64,000 bases of DNA, from the NCBI GenBank assembly GCA_964632995.1, contig CAZWDL010000005.1, positions 33,832-97,831 of the forward strand, written 5' to 3'. The position numbers and the translations under genes were made by a program. Source of the DNA: CAZWDL01 sp964632995 (GTDB lineage Bacteria; Bacteroidota; Bacteroidia; Chitinophagales; Saprospiraceae). Below the pieces are notes generated by a model, which saw only the letters and a list, made by a program, of their open reading frames with translations, was not told where the DNA came from and did no database searches. Each line of letters opens with the position of its first letter. The first letter of the stretch is position 1. Positions 26,172 through 34,262 of the stretch are shown here, one piece after another.

Positions 26172-27271
26172 ATGGAAACCAACTTCTACACCCTCGACTG
26201 GGTCGTCCTTGGTCTGTACTTTCTGCTGCTCTTCGGCGTGGCGATCTGGGTGATCCTCCAGCGCCAGAAAGACTCCGCGGATTACTTCCTGGCCGGCCGC
26301 AACGTCGGCTGGTTTGTCATCGGCACCTCAATCTTCGCCAGCAATATCGGATCGGAGCACCTGGTCGGATTGGCGGGTGCGGGCGCAGATACGGGCGTGG
26401 TGCTGGGGCATTACGAAATCCATGCCTACCTCATTCTGTTGCTGGGCTGGGTATTCGTGCCCTATTACATCCGCAGCGGTGTATTTACCATGCCCGAGTT
26501 TCTGGAGCGACGCTTCAACTCCGCGGCACGGTGGTACCTGTCGATCATCTCACTGGTTGGTTATGTGCTGACCAAAGTATCTGTGACGGTCTACGCCGGT
26601 GGGGTTGTCTTTGAAACCCTGCTAGGCATCGATTTCTGGTCGGGCGCTCTGGTAACGGTAATTCTGACCGGCATTTATTCAACTCCTGTTCTACCTTGTT
26701 TACTAAAGATATCTACGAAAAGCTGCGCCCCGAAAGTTCAGAGCGCCGGCTGGTTAACGTTGGCCGCATCGCCACCGGGTTTGTTGTTATTCTGGGCGTT
26801 CTCTGGATTCCCCTGATGGAAAATATTTCCGGTCAGCTTTACGAATATTTGCAGAGTGTACAGTCTTATATCGCGCCGCCCATTGCTGCTACTTTCCTGC
26901 TCGGCGTCTTCTACCGGCGCATCAACGCCAAGGCGGCAGTTACGACCCTGATCGGCGGCTTTCTGCTAGGCATGCTGCGACTGGTGCTGGAGCTGAACAA
27001 GGACAGCCTCAGCGGCTTCTGGTACGCCTACGCGGATATGAACTTCCTGTATTTTTGTATTGCGCTTTTCCTGGTTTGCGTAGTGTTGCTGATAGTCGTC
27101 AGCCTGTCGACCGATCCCCCGCCGAAGGAAAAAGTGGAGGGGCTGACCTTCGGCTCCGCTGTGACGGAGGAGGAAGCGGCCATCCCTTTCGCTTTCAATA
27201 AGTGGGATGTGATTCATACGGTTATCGTATTGCTCGGCGTGCTGGGCGTATTTTTGTATTTTACAGGGTAG
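26172..27271 (+). pseudogene. Sodium:solute (xylose/sugar) symporter, broken by an internal deletion
   Basis: The N-terminal part (26172 to about 26678) encodes METNFYTLDWVVLGLYFLLL, the family motif ADYFLAGRNVGWFVIGTSIFASNIG and about five membrane helices, ending ILTGIY. The next bases read NSCSTLFTKDIYEKLRP, but in another frame, and continue to 27271 with four further helices. In intact sodium:glucose-type transporters these two blocks are separated by roughly 180-200 residues holding the middle helices. So about 0.55-0.6 kb is missing at 26677-26679 and the frames no longer match; the upstream frame stops at 26816. Its place behind xylBA suggests it was the xylose importer. A collapsed assembly is the alternative. 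Confidence 0.85.
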
Positions 27272-27275
27272 TAGC

Positions 27276-27291
27276 ACAGACTTCAGCCTGT
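27276..27291. repeat. Short inverted repeat with core CTTCAGCCTGT
   Basis: ACAGACTTCAGCCTGT is a near-palindrome (one mismatch). Related copies occur at about 35540-35558 (ACACGGGCTTCAGCGTGTT) and 35573-35586 (ACTTCAGCCTGTTC), also just after a gene end, so this is a small family of intergenic repeats. Confidence 0.5.
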
Positions 27292-27292
27292 C

Positions 27293-27376
27293 CTGTGGCA
27301 GTAGATTCACGGGGTGACTGCTTCAATTCACAGGGTGACTCGAAGTCACCCCGTGAATCTGCTGCCACAGTCTTTT
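27293..27376 (+). repeat. Long hairpin with alternative inner stem, upstream of the CHAT gene
   Basis: The arms 27293-27319 and 27344-27370 (27 nt each, starting CTGTGGCAG and ending CTGCCACAG) are reverse complements with one mismatch, followed by TCTTTT. Inside, TTCACAGGGTGACT (27327-27340) can pair instead with the same right arm AGTCACCCCGTGAA (one mismatch). The right arm therefore has two competing partners, as in attenuators. It could be a terminator for the broken symporter gene or a control element in the CHAT leader. The AGTCACCCCGT core is shared with the ileS leader repeats. Confidence 0.7.
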
Positions 27377-27397
27377 AACATCTCAAGTTCCAACCAA

Positions 27398-29137
27398 ATG
27401 GATATTGCATTCTTCGCTTTTTCCAATAACCAACAAGAGCCCCTGGCTACGCTGCAGCGGGAGGCCGACGAGCTGCACCGCTATATTTCCGAGCGGGCCT
27501 TCCGGCAGCATTTTATGATGCTCTGGGATCCTATCGCCACCCGGGAAAAGCTCAGCTACTATCTGTCGCGGCACCGGGAGCGCATCGTGCTGTTTCACTA
27601 TAGCGGCCATGCGGGTCGTGACCGGCTGGTTACGCAGGGCGAGGAGTCGCAAGCGGAGGGCATGGCCAGGTTGTTAGGGCAATGTCCGAATTTGAAACTG
27701 GTCGTTCTCAACGGCTGTTCCACGCGGGCGCAGGTGCAGGCCTTGCTGGACGAAGGCGTGCCGGCGGTGGTGGCGACCAGCGCGCCCGTCCAGGATAATA
27801 AGGCGACTGATTTTTCCATCGCTTTTTACCAGGCGCTGGCGAATAACGAGGAGCCGCTAAAGCAGGCCTTTGATTTGGCGGAAGCCGACTTAAAAACACA
27901 GACAAATGCTCAGGGCATTACCGTTCACCGGGGCTTTGAATTGCCTGCTAATAATGAAGATCAACCGCTCTGGGGCCTGTTCACGCGGGAGGATCAGCCG
28001 GAGGTGTTGCAGTGGAAGTTACCCGTTACCATCCGGATGGCCGTCCCTGCTGATTTTACACCTAACGAGCAGATCATCGAGTCCCTTATGCGGGGACTGA
28101 AACCCTACAGCCGCCGGGTTCGATCACTGGTCCGTGATGAGGAGGAAGGCGAGGAAGTGGATCTGTCGGACAAGCGCATGGCGATCCTCAACAGCCTGCC
28201 GGCGCCTATCGCCGAGCAGCTGCGTCGCCTGATGGTGCCGCTGGCCGAGCAGCATAAGGGCTACAATCGCGTTGGACAGCCCCGTGTGGAGCAACTCGTC
28301 GAAACGGCAACCACCACCATAGAACTGCTGATCTTCACACTGCTGGCTCAGCTGTGGGAGGCTATGGAAAAGCAGATGAATATCCAGATAGGAGAGGGAG
28401 TGAGCAGTCAGCTGCGATTGTTTTTGAAAACGCCTCCCGACGGAACGGTACACTACGACTCGATTTCCCTGCTGGAAGGAATATACCAGTTGCTGGCGCC
28501 GCACCTCAGCGATTTCCATTTCGAAGAATTGGGTGAGCTGCGAGCCAAGCTGGCCGGCGACAGCGACTTCCAGGACGCCTGTTACTATCTGCTGGCCCTG
28601 CGCCGCCGCTTACGGGCGGGCCCGGTACCCGATGCCGAAGTGGGCTATGCCTGTGAGCGGGCGGAGCAAAGCCTGGTCCTGTTACTGGAAAGTTTGGGCT
28701 TCCTGGCGCGCTACACCCTGGCAGCCGTCCGGAATATCTCCGTGCTCAAATTCAAGCATTTACAGCCGGCTACCTACCGGCATTCGGTCGTGCGGCTGAT
28801 TAAAGTGCTGGGTGGTATGGATCAACAGCTGGAAGAGCGGGAGGAATGCCTGGACAGCTTATCCGTCTTATTGCTCAATGAAGGAGAGGACAAACCGGCT
28901 TACCTGAACCTCACCCCTTTTGTCATCGATAAAAATGCCTTCGAGGGGCTGACCGAAACCTCCCAGATATTCTTCTTCTCCCATCTGGAGCTTAACCCGC
29001 TCCGGATACACTATCATAATGTCTATCAGCGAGACGCTCCACTCATCGTTCGCGAAGGAGCACCCTTTGAATTATTGACCAGGGCCTTTGAAGCCTTCGC
29101 GCAAAGATTATTTCAGCAACCCTTGACTTCCTTATGA
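27398..29137 (+). CDS. CHAT-domain caspase-like protease, partner of a STAND-WD40 protein
   Basis: The 579-residue protein begins with a CHAT (caspase-fold) domain of about 200 residues. The catalytic His is His71 in FHYSGHAG and the Cys is Cys107 in LVVLNGCST, followed by the typical VPAVVATSAPVQD and FYQALANN. No signal peptide is present, so it acts in the cytoplasm. The remaining 370 residues are mainly helical and match no domain I recognise. The gene overlaps the next one by ATGA, so both are made together; the STAND protein is the likely activator or sensor. ATG 27398 is chosen because the in-frame upstream codons lie in the hairpin. Substrate unknown; defence or programmed death is inference. 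Confidence 0.85.
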   Translation: MDIAFFAFSNNQQEPLATLQREADELHRYISERAFRQHFMMLWDPIATREKLSYYLSRHRERIVLFHYSGHAGRDRLVTQGEESQAEGMARLLGQCPNLKLVVLNGCSTRAQVQALLDEGVPAVVATSAPVQDNKATDFSIAFYQALANNEEPLKQAFDLAEADLKTQTNAQGITVHRGFELPANNEDQPLWGLFTREDQPEVLQWKLPVTIRMAVPADFTPNEQIIESLMRGLKPYSRRVRSLVRDEEEGEEVDLSDKRMAILNSLPAPIAEQLRRLMVPLAEQHKGYNRVGQPRVEQLVETATTTIELLIFTLLAQLWEAMEKQMNIQIGEGVSSQLRLFLKTPPDGTVHYDSISLLEGIYQLLAPHLSDFHFEELGELRAKLAGDSDFQDACYYLLALRRRLRAGPVPDAEVGYACERAEQSLVLLLESLGFLARYTLAAVRNISVLKFKHLQPATYRHSVVRLIKVLGGMDQQLEEREECLDSLSVLLLNEGEDKPAYLNLTPFVIDKNAFEGLTETSQIFFFSHLELNPLRIHYHNVYQRDAPLIVREGAPFELLTRAFEAFAQRLFQQPLTSL

Positions 29138-32100
29138 ACAGTCCCTTCAAATTTCTGCAAGCCTACGGACCTCGCGACCAGGCCATCTTTTTCGCCCGCG
29201 ATGCCGAACTGGATCGAATGATGGAACTGCTGGCCAAAGGACGCCTGCTGCTGGTGTACGGCTCTTCCGGAACCGGCAAGACCAGCCTGGTGCAGTGCGG
29301 CCTGGCGACCCGTTTTCATCCGGCCGACTGGCTGCCGGTGATGATTCGCCGCCGGGAAAATTTTCCGGCTTCGCTGCGTGAAACCCTGGCCGGCCTGCAG
29401 GAAGGAAAACCGCGGGAGTCCCTGACGGAAGCTGTGCAGCAGGTGTATAAAACCCATCTCCGGCCGCTCTACCTGATATTCGATCAATTCGAAGAGTTAT
29501 TTATCATAGGAGAAAAGGAAGAGCAAGCGCGGCTTTTCGAAGATATTACCGCCATTCTACAATCCGATCTCCGTTGTTCCATTCTGCTGGTCATGCGGGA
29601 GGAATACCTGGCTCAGCTGTATCCTTTTGAACGGCAGATTCCGCACCTGCTGGACCGCCGCCTGCGGGTGGAGCCGATGAGCCCCGCCGGAGTGGAAGAA
29701 GTGATTTTGAAATCCTTTGATTATTTCAATATTACGCTGGAGCATCCGGAGGATAATGTGCAGCGCATTATTGACAATATAAGTGATGAGAAAAAACGGA
29801 TTCAGTTGCCCTATCTGCAGGTGTATCTGGATCGCTTATACCGGGAGGACTTTCAACGGACCTACCCGGAGCAGCCGCCGGAAGGAGAATATCCGCCCCT
29901 GACGATAACGACGGAGGAACTACGGGAACTGGGCACCCTGGAAGAGGTCCTGGGACGTTTCCTCCGGGAGCAGGAACAGGAAATCCTGGCCGGATTACTG
30001 CCGGACTTCCCCGCCCTGCCCCTGGACGCGCTGCGGCGCTTGCTCGATCTTTTCGTCACCCCCGAGGGCACCAAGCGTCCGCTGGTCAAGTGGTGGGGGG
30101 CGGAAACTCCGGCGGTAGGAGAAAGGTGGGCCGAAGAGGTAAAAGGCATCCTGGCCGCGCTGGGAGAATCCTGGGAGGCTGCCTGGAAACACCTGGTTCA
30201 CCAACTCGAAACGCGCCGGATTTTGAAGGACAACGGCGATTTTCTGGAACTGGCCCACGACAGTCTCGCCGAAGTCATCCATCGCGAGCGAAGTGAAGAA
30301 CAACGGCTGCTCAATGAGCTGAAACGGCGCCTGTCTCACAGCTACGAGGAATACCAGCGCAGCAAAACCCTGCTCAATGAAAAGCAGTTGCTGAGCATCG
30401 AAGACTACCTGCCGCGTTTGATTCTTACGGAAGAACTACGGACTTTTATCCGGCGCAGCCGGGAGGAGGTGGCCCGTCAAAAAGCCGTGGAGGAAGCCCG
30501 GCAACAGCGCCTCTGGCAGGAGATGCGAAAGGCCAAGTCCAACGCGCTGGCCGCCTACGCCATCCTTGCCCTGCTCAATGAGCAGCTGCCGCTCAAGTCG
30601 CTGCGCCTTTCCCAGTATTCGCTGGACTACAACGCCGGTAACCTGACGGCCCGCGGCGCCCTGCTCAACGCCTACTATTACCAGGTTTTCCCACTGCGCG
30701 GCAGTTTCTACACGGCGCCCTTTCCCGTTTCGCTCCACCACGGCGGCTTCGTATACTTCGGCGCCGTTTCTCCCGACGGCCGCTGGATGGTGACCGTCTC
30801 CAATGATCGCCTGGTAAAGCTTTGGGATCATAAAGGACGGTTAAAGGCAGCGCTGGACGGTCACGAACGCAGCATCTGGCACGTGGCTTTCGCGCCCGAT
30901 AGCCGGCATTTCGTGACCTCATCCTATGACCGGACCGCTATCATCTGGAATGTTGAAGGAGAAAAAGTGAAGATGCTTAGCGGGCACGAAGATTCCGTAT
31001 GGGCAGCCGCCTACGCTCCCGGCGGCGATATGCTGGCCACCGTGTCGGGCGACCGGCGGCTCCGGCTTTGGGATGTTGACGGAAAGCTCCTGCACGAATG
31101 CGCCGGCCACGAAAAAGATGTACAGTGGGTGGCCTTTACGCCCGATGGGAAACAGCTCGCTACCGCTTCTAAAGATGGCACTGTGGGGCTGTGGACACCG
31201 GCGGGTAAACTCATCAGGCGCTTCGACGCGCATAACGGCGGGGTAGAGCGGGTGGCGTTTTCTCCCGATGGCAAAAAGCTCTTATCCCATGCCAAGACCG
31301 GAGAACCCGCTGTTCTCTGGACAATCGAAGGGGAACAGCTCGCCACCTTCGGAGAAGAAAAGCAACGCATCCAATCGGCTCGCTTTGCGCCCGACGGCAG
31401 CCGTATCGCCGTCACCACGGACGACGGCAAGGGCTTGCTATTCCACCCGGACGGCAAGCTGGACCAGTTCCTGCCCGGACATCGCGGACAGGTATTCGAC
31501 TGTGCCTTTTCGCCCGACGGGAAGTTGATTGCTACCACCGGCGGAGACCGGACCGTGCGCGTCTGGGATCGCCGCGGTCAATTGAGAACGGTGCTGCGCG
31601 GTCATCGCGACGACGTGTGGCGGGTCCACTTCGCTCCCGGCGGCAGCCGCCTGCTGACCGTCTCCAAAGATAATACGGGTAAGCTGTGGTCACTGGACCG
31701 CACCCCGCTGCCGGTACTCAAACCCCACAAACGCTGGGTGACCGGTTTCCAGCTGTTGCCGGGAGAGAAGACGCTTGTCAGCGTTTCCAATGACCGCACC
31801 CTGCGGCGTACCCCCCTCAGTGGAGAGAATTCGACCATTCTCTTTTCGGGACAGTCTGCCATCAATTCCGTCGCAGTGGCGCCCAACGGAAAATCCCTGC
31901 TCATCGCCGACCGTTCCGGCCTGGTTCTCTTACTTGATTTGAAAGGAAAGGAACGGCGGCGATGGGAGCATAAGGCTGAAGTAAACAATGTGGTTTTCTC
32001 GCCTTCCGGCAAAGAAATCATTACGGTTTCAAAAGACGGCAAAGTGAGACTGCTGACATTAAGAGCAAAAAAGGAGCAGGTTCTTAGCGGCCACCGCTCG

Positions 32101-32658
32101 GCGGTAGTCTGCGCGGCCTTTTCTCCTGACGGTAAGTATTTCGCGACCGGCTCCACGGACAAACGGGTCCTGCTTTGGAAACGTAAAACGTGGCACTATG
32201 AGGAACTCAGCGAGCACATCGCTACCGTGGAGGCCGTGGCCTTCTCTCCCGACGGGCAACTGATCCTGACCGGCTCCCGCGACGGATCGGCCCACCTCTT
32301 GACCGTGGATGGCCGGGAAATGCAAACCCTGCAGGGACACCGGTCAGCGATTAAGGCCCTTGCTTTTTCGCCCGACGGCCGCATAATCGCCACCGGAGCT
32401 GCCTCGGGCAAGCTGAAACTCTGGGACGACAAAGGCGTCGTGCTGGCCACCATCCATGCTCACGAAGGGGAAATTCTCCATCTGTCCTTCACCTCTGATG
32501 GTCATCAGATCATCACCGGCGGTAAGGATAAATCAATTCGCACCTGGGAACTGCGCCCCGAAGTGTTATTGAAAAAACTGGATGCCTTTCCGGTGGATGA
32601 CCTGTCGGAGGAGGAGAAGGAAAGGTATGGGGTGGAGGAGGGGGGGCTGGATGCTTGA
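29134..32658 (+). CDS. STAND-family NTPase with about 15 WD40 repeats
   Basis: This 1174-residue cytoplasmic protein has an N-terminal STAND (nSTAND1-like) NTPase. Walker A is YGSSGTGKTS (residues 42-51), Walker B is LYLIFDQFEELF (112-123), a sensor-like LLVMREEY is near 151, and a winged-helix-like part contains LAHDSLAEVIHRER (373-386). A helical linker (about 390-530) leads into WD40 repeats from about 536 to 1147. Fifteen can be counted by their GH...FSPDG...D-x-T-x-x-x-W pattern, enough for two propellers. Repeats 9-10 are the most degenerate. In this class, ligand binding by the repeats releases the NTPase to oligomerise. The upstream CHAT protease overlaps by 4 bp and is the obvious effector. 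Confidence 0.9.
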   Translation: MNSPFKFLQAYGPRDQAIFFARDAELDRMMELLAKGRLLLVYGSSGTGKTSLVQCGLATRFHPADWLPVMIRRRENFPASLRETLAGLQEGKPRESLTEAVQQVYKTHLRPLYLIFDQFEELFIIGEKEEQARLFEDITAILQSDLRCSILLVMREEYLAQLYPFERQIPHLLDRRLRVEPMSPAGVEEVILKSFDYFNITLEHPEDNVQRIIDNISDEKKRIQLPYLQVYLDRLYREDFQRTYPEQPPEGEYPPLTITTEELRELGTLEEVLGRFLREQEQEILAGLLPDFPALPLDALRRLLDLFVTPEGTKRPLVKWWGAETPAVGERWAEEVKGILAALGESWEAAWKHLVHQLETRRILKDNGDFLELAHDSLAEVIHRERSEEQRLLNELKRRLSHSYEEYQRSKTLLNEKQLLSIEDYLPRLILTEELRTFIRRSREEVARQKAVEEARQQRLWQEMRKAKSNALAAYAILALLNEQLPLKSLRLSQYSLDYNAGNLTARGALLNAYYYQVFPLRGSFYTAPFPVSLHHGGFVYFGAVSPDGRWMVTVSNDRLVKLWDHKGRLKAALDGHERSIWHVAFAPDSRHFVTSSYDRTAIIWNVEGEKVKMLSGHEDSVWAAAYAPGGDMLATVSGDRRLRLWDVDGKLLHECAGHEKDVQWVAFTPDGKQLATASKDGTVGLWTPAGKLIRRFDAHNGGVERVAFSPDGKKLLSHAKTGEPAVLWTIEGEQLATFGEEKQRIQSARFAPDGSRIAVTTDDGKGLLFHPDGKLDQFLPGHRGQVFDCAFSPDGKLIATTGGDRTVRVWDRRGQLRTVLRGHRDDVWRVHFAPGGSRLLTVSKDNTGKLWSLDRTPLPVLKPHKRWVTGFQLLPGEKTLVSVSNDRTLRRTPLSGENSTILFSGQSAINSVAVAPNGKSLLIADRSGLVLLLDLKGKERRRWEHKAEVNNVVFSPSGKEIITVSKDGKVRLLTLRAKKEQVLSGHRSAVVCAAFSPDGKYFATGSTDKRVLLWKRKTWHYEELSEHIATVEAVAFSPDGQLILTGSRDGSAHLLTVDGREMQTLQGHRSAIKALAFSPDGRIIATGAASGKLKLWDDKGVVLATIHAHEGEILHLSFTSDGHQIITGGKDKSIRTWELRPEVLLKKLDAFPVDDLSEEEKERYGVEEGGLDA

Positions 32659-32742
32659 TGCTGGATACAGAATTCCGGGCTACAAGACTTTGATCCGTTA
32701 AGCCAGGCCGTCCCATATGAATTCCCTGACTGTTTCTGATTT

Positions 32743-33537
32743 TCACTCCTCAAGCTCCAGCACGACCAGATACGCACAATGATCCGAAGCGATAGGCGTA
32801 GGGATCACCTGACGGTGATGGATACGCCAGCGGCCTGCCGGCCGGAAGAGGATATAATCGATTTTCTTTTCCGGGTTGAGGGAAGGGTAGGTTGGTGCTG
32901 CCGGCTCGCCGTGGGTAGTCGACCAGCTATTGCGCAGGATGCCGATGGCTTCGCTGTCGGGTATGGCGTTGAGGTCGCCGGCGAGCAGGGTGGGGTAGGG
33001 GAAGTTTTGGTATAATTCCGCCAGGCGACGGCACTGTTCGTTGCGGTCTTTCGGCTGACTGGTATGGTCGAGGTGCGTGCCGGTGAAGGCGACGGTATCG
33101 CCGCCGGGGAGCTCAATGAGCACTTCCAGGGCGGCGCGGGGTTCGTGGCCCGGTGAATAGGGTAGGGGATGGTTAATACTGCGGATGATGGGAAAGCGGG
33201 AGAGTATGCCTTCGCCGTAGGCGCCGCCGTCGAAGTTCATGGCTTTGCCGAAGAGGGCCTGCATACCGAGACGGGTGCCCAGTTCGGTGGCCAGGTCCAT
33301 GCCCCGGGCACGCCGGGTGCGGAAATCGACTTCCTGGAGAGCGACCAGGTCGGCATTGGCGTAGCGGATAACATCGGCGATGCGGTCCAGGTTGAAGTCG
33401 TGGAGCATGGTCTCGCCGTGGTAGATATTAAAGGTGAGTACGCGTAGCAGGCGGCTGGAATCTACGGCCGCAGACTGTCCTTTCAGGGTTGAAAGTCCCA
33501 GAAGGATTACGAGCAGGGGCAGGAAGGATCTAGTCAT
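32743..33537 (-). CDS. Exported endonuclease/exonuclease/phosphatase-family hydrolase
   Basis: The 264-residue protein has a cleavable signal (LPLLVILLGLSTLKG) and the full set of EEP motifs. These are LRVLTFNIYHG with metal-binding Asn, DLVALQEVD with the metal Glu, GTHLDH, LLAGDLNAIPDS with Asp and Asn, and SDHCAYLVVL with the catalytic Asp-His. Family members cut DNA, phosphoinositides, sphingomyelin or other phosphodiesters; the export signal points to an extracellular phosphodiester or lipid substrate. The start overlaps the end of the HD-hydrolase gene by 8 bp, so the two are co-transcribed. Confidence 0.9.
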   Translation of the reverse strand: MTRSFLPLLVILLGLSTLKGQSAAVDSSRLLRVLTFNIYHGETMLHDFNLDRIADVIRYANADLVALQEVDFRTRRARGMDLATELGTRLGMQALFGKAMNFDGGAYGEGILSRFPIIRSINHPLPYSPGHEPRAALEVLIELPGGDTVAFTGTHLDHTSQPKDRNEQCRRLAELYQNFPYPTLLAGDLNAIPDSEAIGILRNSWSTTHGEPAAPTYPSLNPEKKIDYILFRPAGRWRIHHRQVIPTPIASDHCAYLVVLELEE

Positions 33538-34087
33538 GTGCCTCGGGGGTTAGTTCCAACTCCTCTTTATGTTCCTGCAGAACGGAGATGATAAATTCGA
33601 TGAGGTCGCGCATTTCCCAGCCCAGCAGCTCGGCTCCTTTGTATACCTCTTCCCGGTCGACGCTGGCGGCGAAGGATTTGGTCTTCAGCTTTTTGGTTAC
33701 GGATTTGACTTTCATGCCCTCGATTTTAGTCGGCCGGATGAGCGCGGCGGCATAGATGAAGCCCGTCAGTTCATCGGCGGCTACGATAGCCTTATCGAGC
33801 AGCGATTCGCGTGGTACATTCCACTTGGTGTAATGCCCGGCGATGGCGTGGGCGATCTCCTCCTCGTCCATTTCGCGCAGGCGCTCCACTATCACATTCG
33901 GATGCTTATCCGGATATTTTTCGTAGTCGGCGTCGTGTAGCAGGCCGGTCACAGCGAATTTCTCTTCATCTTCCCCGTAGTGGCGGGCCAGGGCGCGCAT
34001 GACGAGCTCCACGCTGCGGGCGTGGCGCAGCAGGGATTCGGTTTCGGTCATTTCGGTCAACAGGTCGTAGGCTTCGTCGCGAGTCAT
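33530..34087 (-). CDS. HD-domain phosphohydrolase
   Basis: The 185-residue cytoplasmic protein contains the HD metal site. ESLLRHARSVELVMRALARH supplies the first His, VTGLLHDADYEKYPDKHPN supplies the His-Asp doublet, and AHAIAGHY and AADELTGFI supply the later ligands. The spacing matches the small HDIG-type predicted hydrolases common in Bacteroidota and Firmicutes, whose substrates are mostly unknown. It is the first gene of a two-gene operon, with the exported EEP hydrolase starting 8 bp before its stop. The two enzymes act in different compartments, so the link may be only transcriptional. Confidence 0.87.
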   Translation of the reverse strand: MTRDEAYDLLTEMTETESLLRHARSVELVMRALARHYGEDEEKFAVTGLLHDADYEKYPDKHPNVIVERLREMDEEEIAHAIAGHYTKWNVPRESLLDKAIVAADELTGFIYAAALIRPTKIEGMKVKSVTKKLKTKSFAASVDREEVYKGAELLGWEMRDLIEFIISVLQEHKEELELTPEAHD

Positions 34088-34262
34088 GGATTTTTTGACG
34101 GGGAATATAGGAAAAGTTTGCGGCTTGTCCAGAGAGGAGGACGAGGTACGGGCTTGGCGGAGGTACTGTTTTATCTCGCGCTAAAACTGTCCGGGGGCTT
34201 AACCGGGGCAACTTTGCAAGCATACGATTTTGTAAATTGGCGATAAGACAATAAAACACCCT

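Noticed and set aside
27314..27397. Upstream in-frame start for the CHAT gene
   Set aside because: The extra codons translate the hairpin sequence. CHAT proteins start close to the MDIAFFAF-type strand at 27398.
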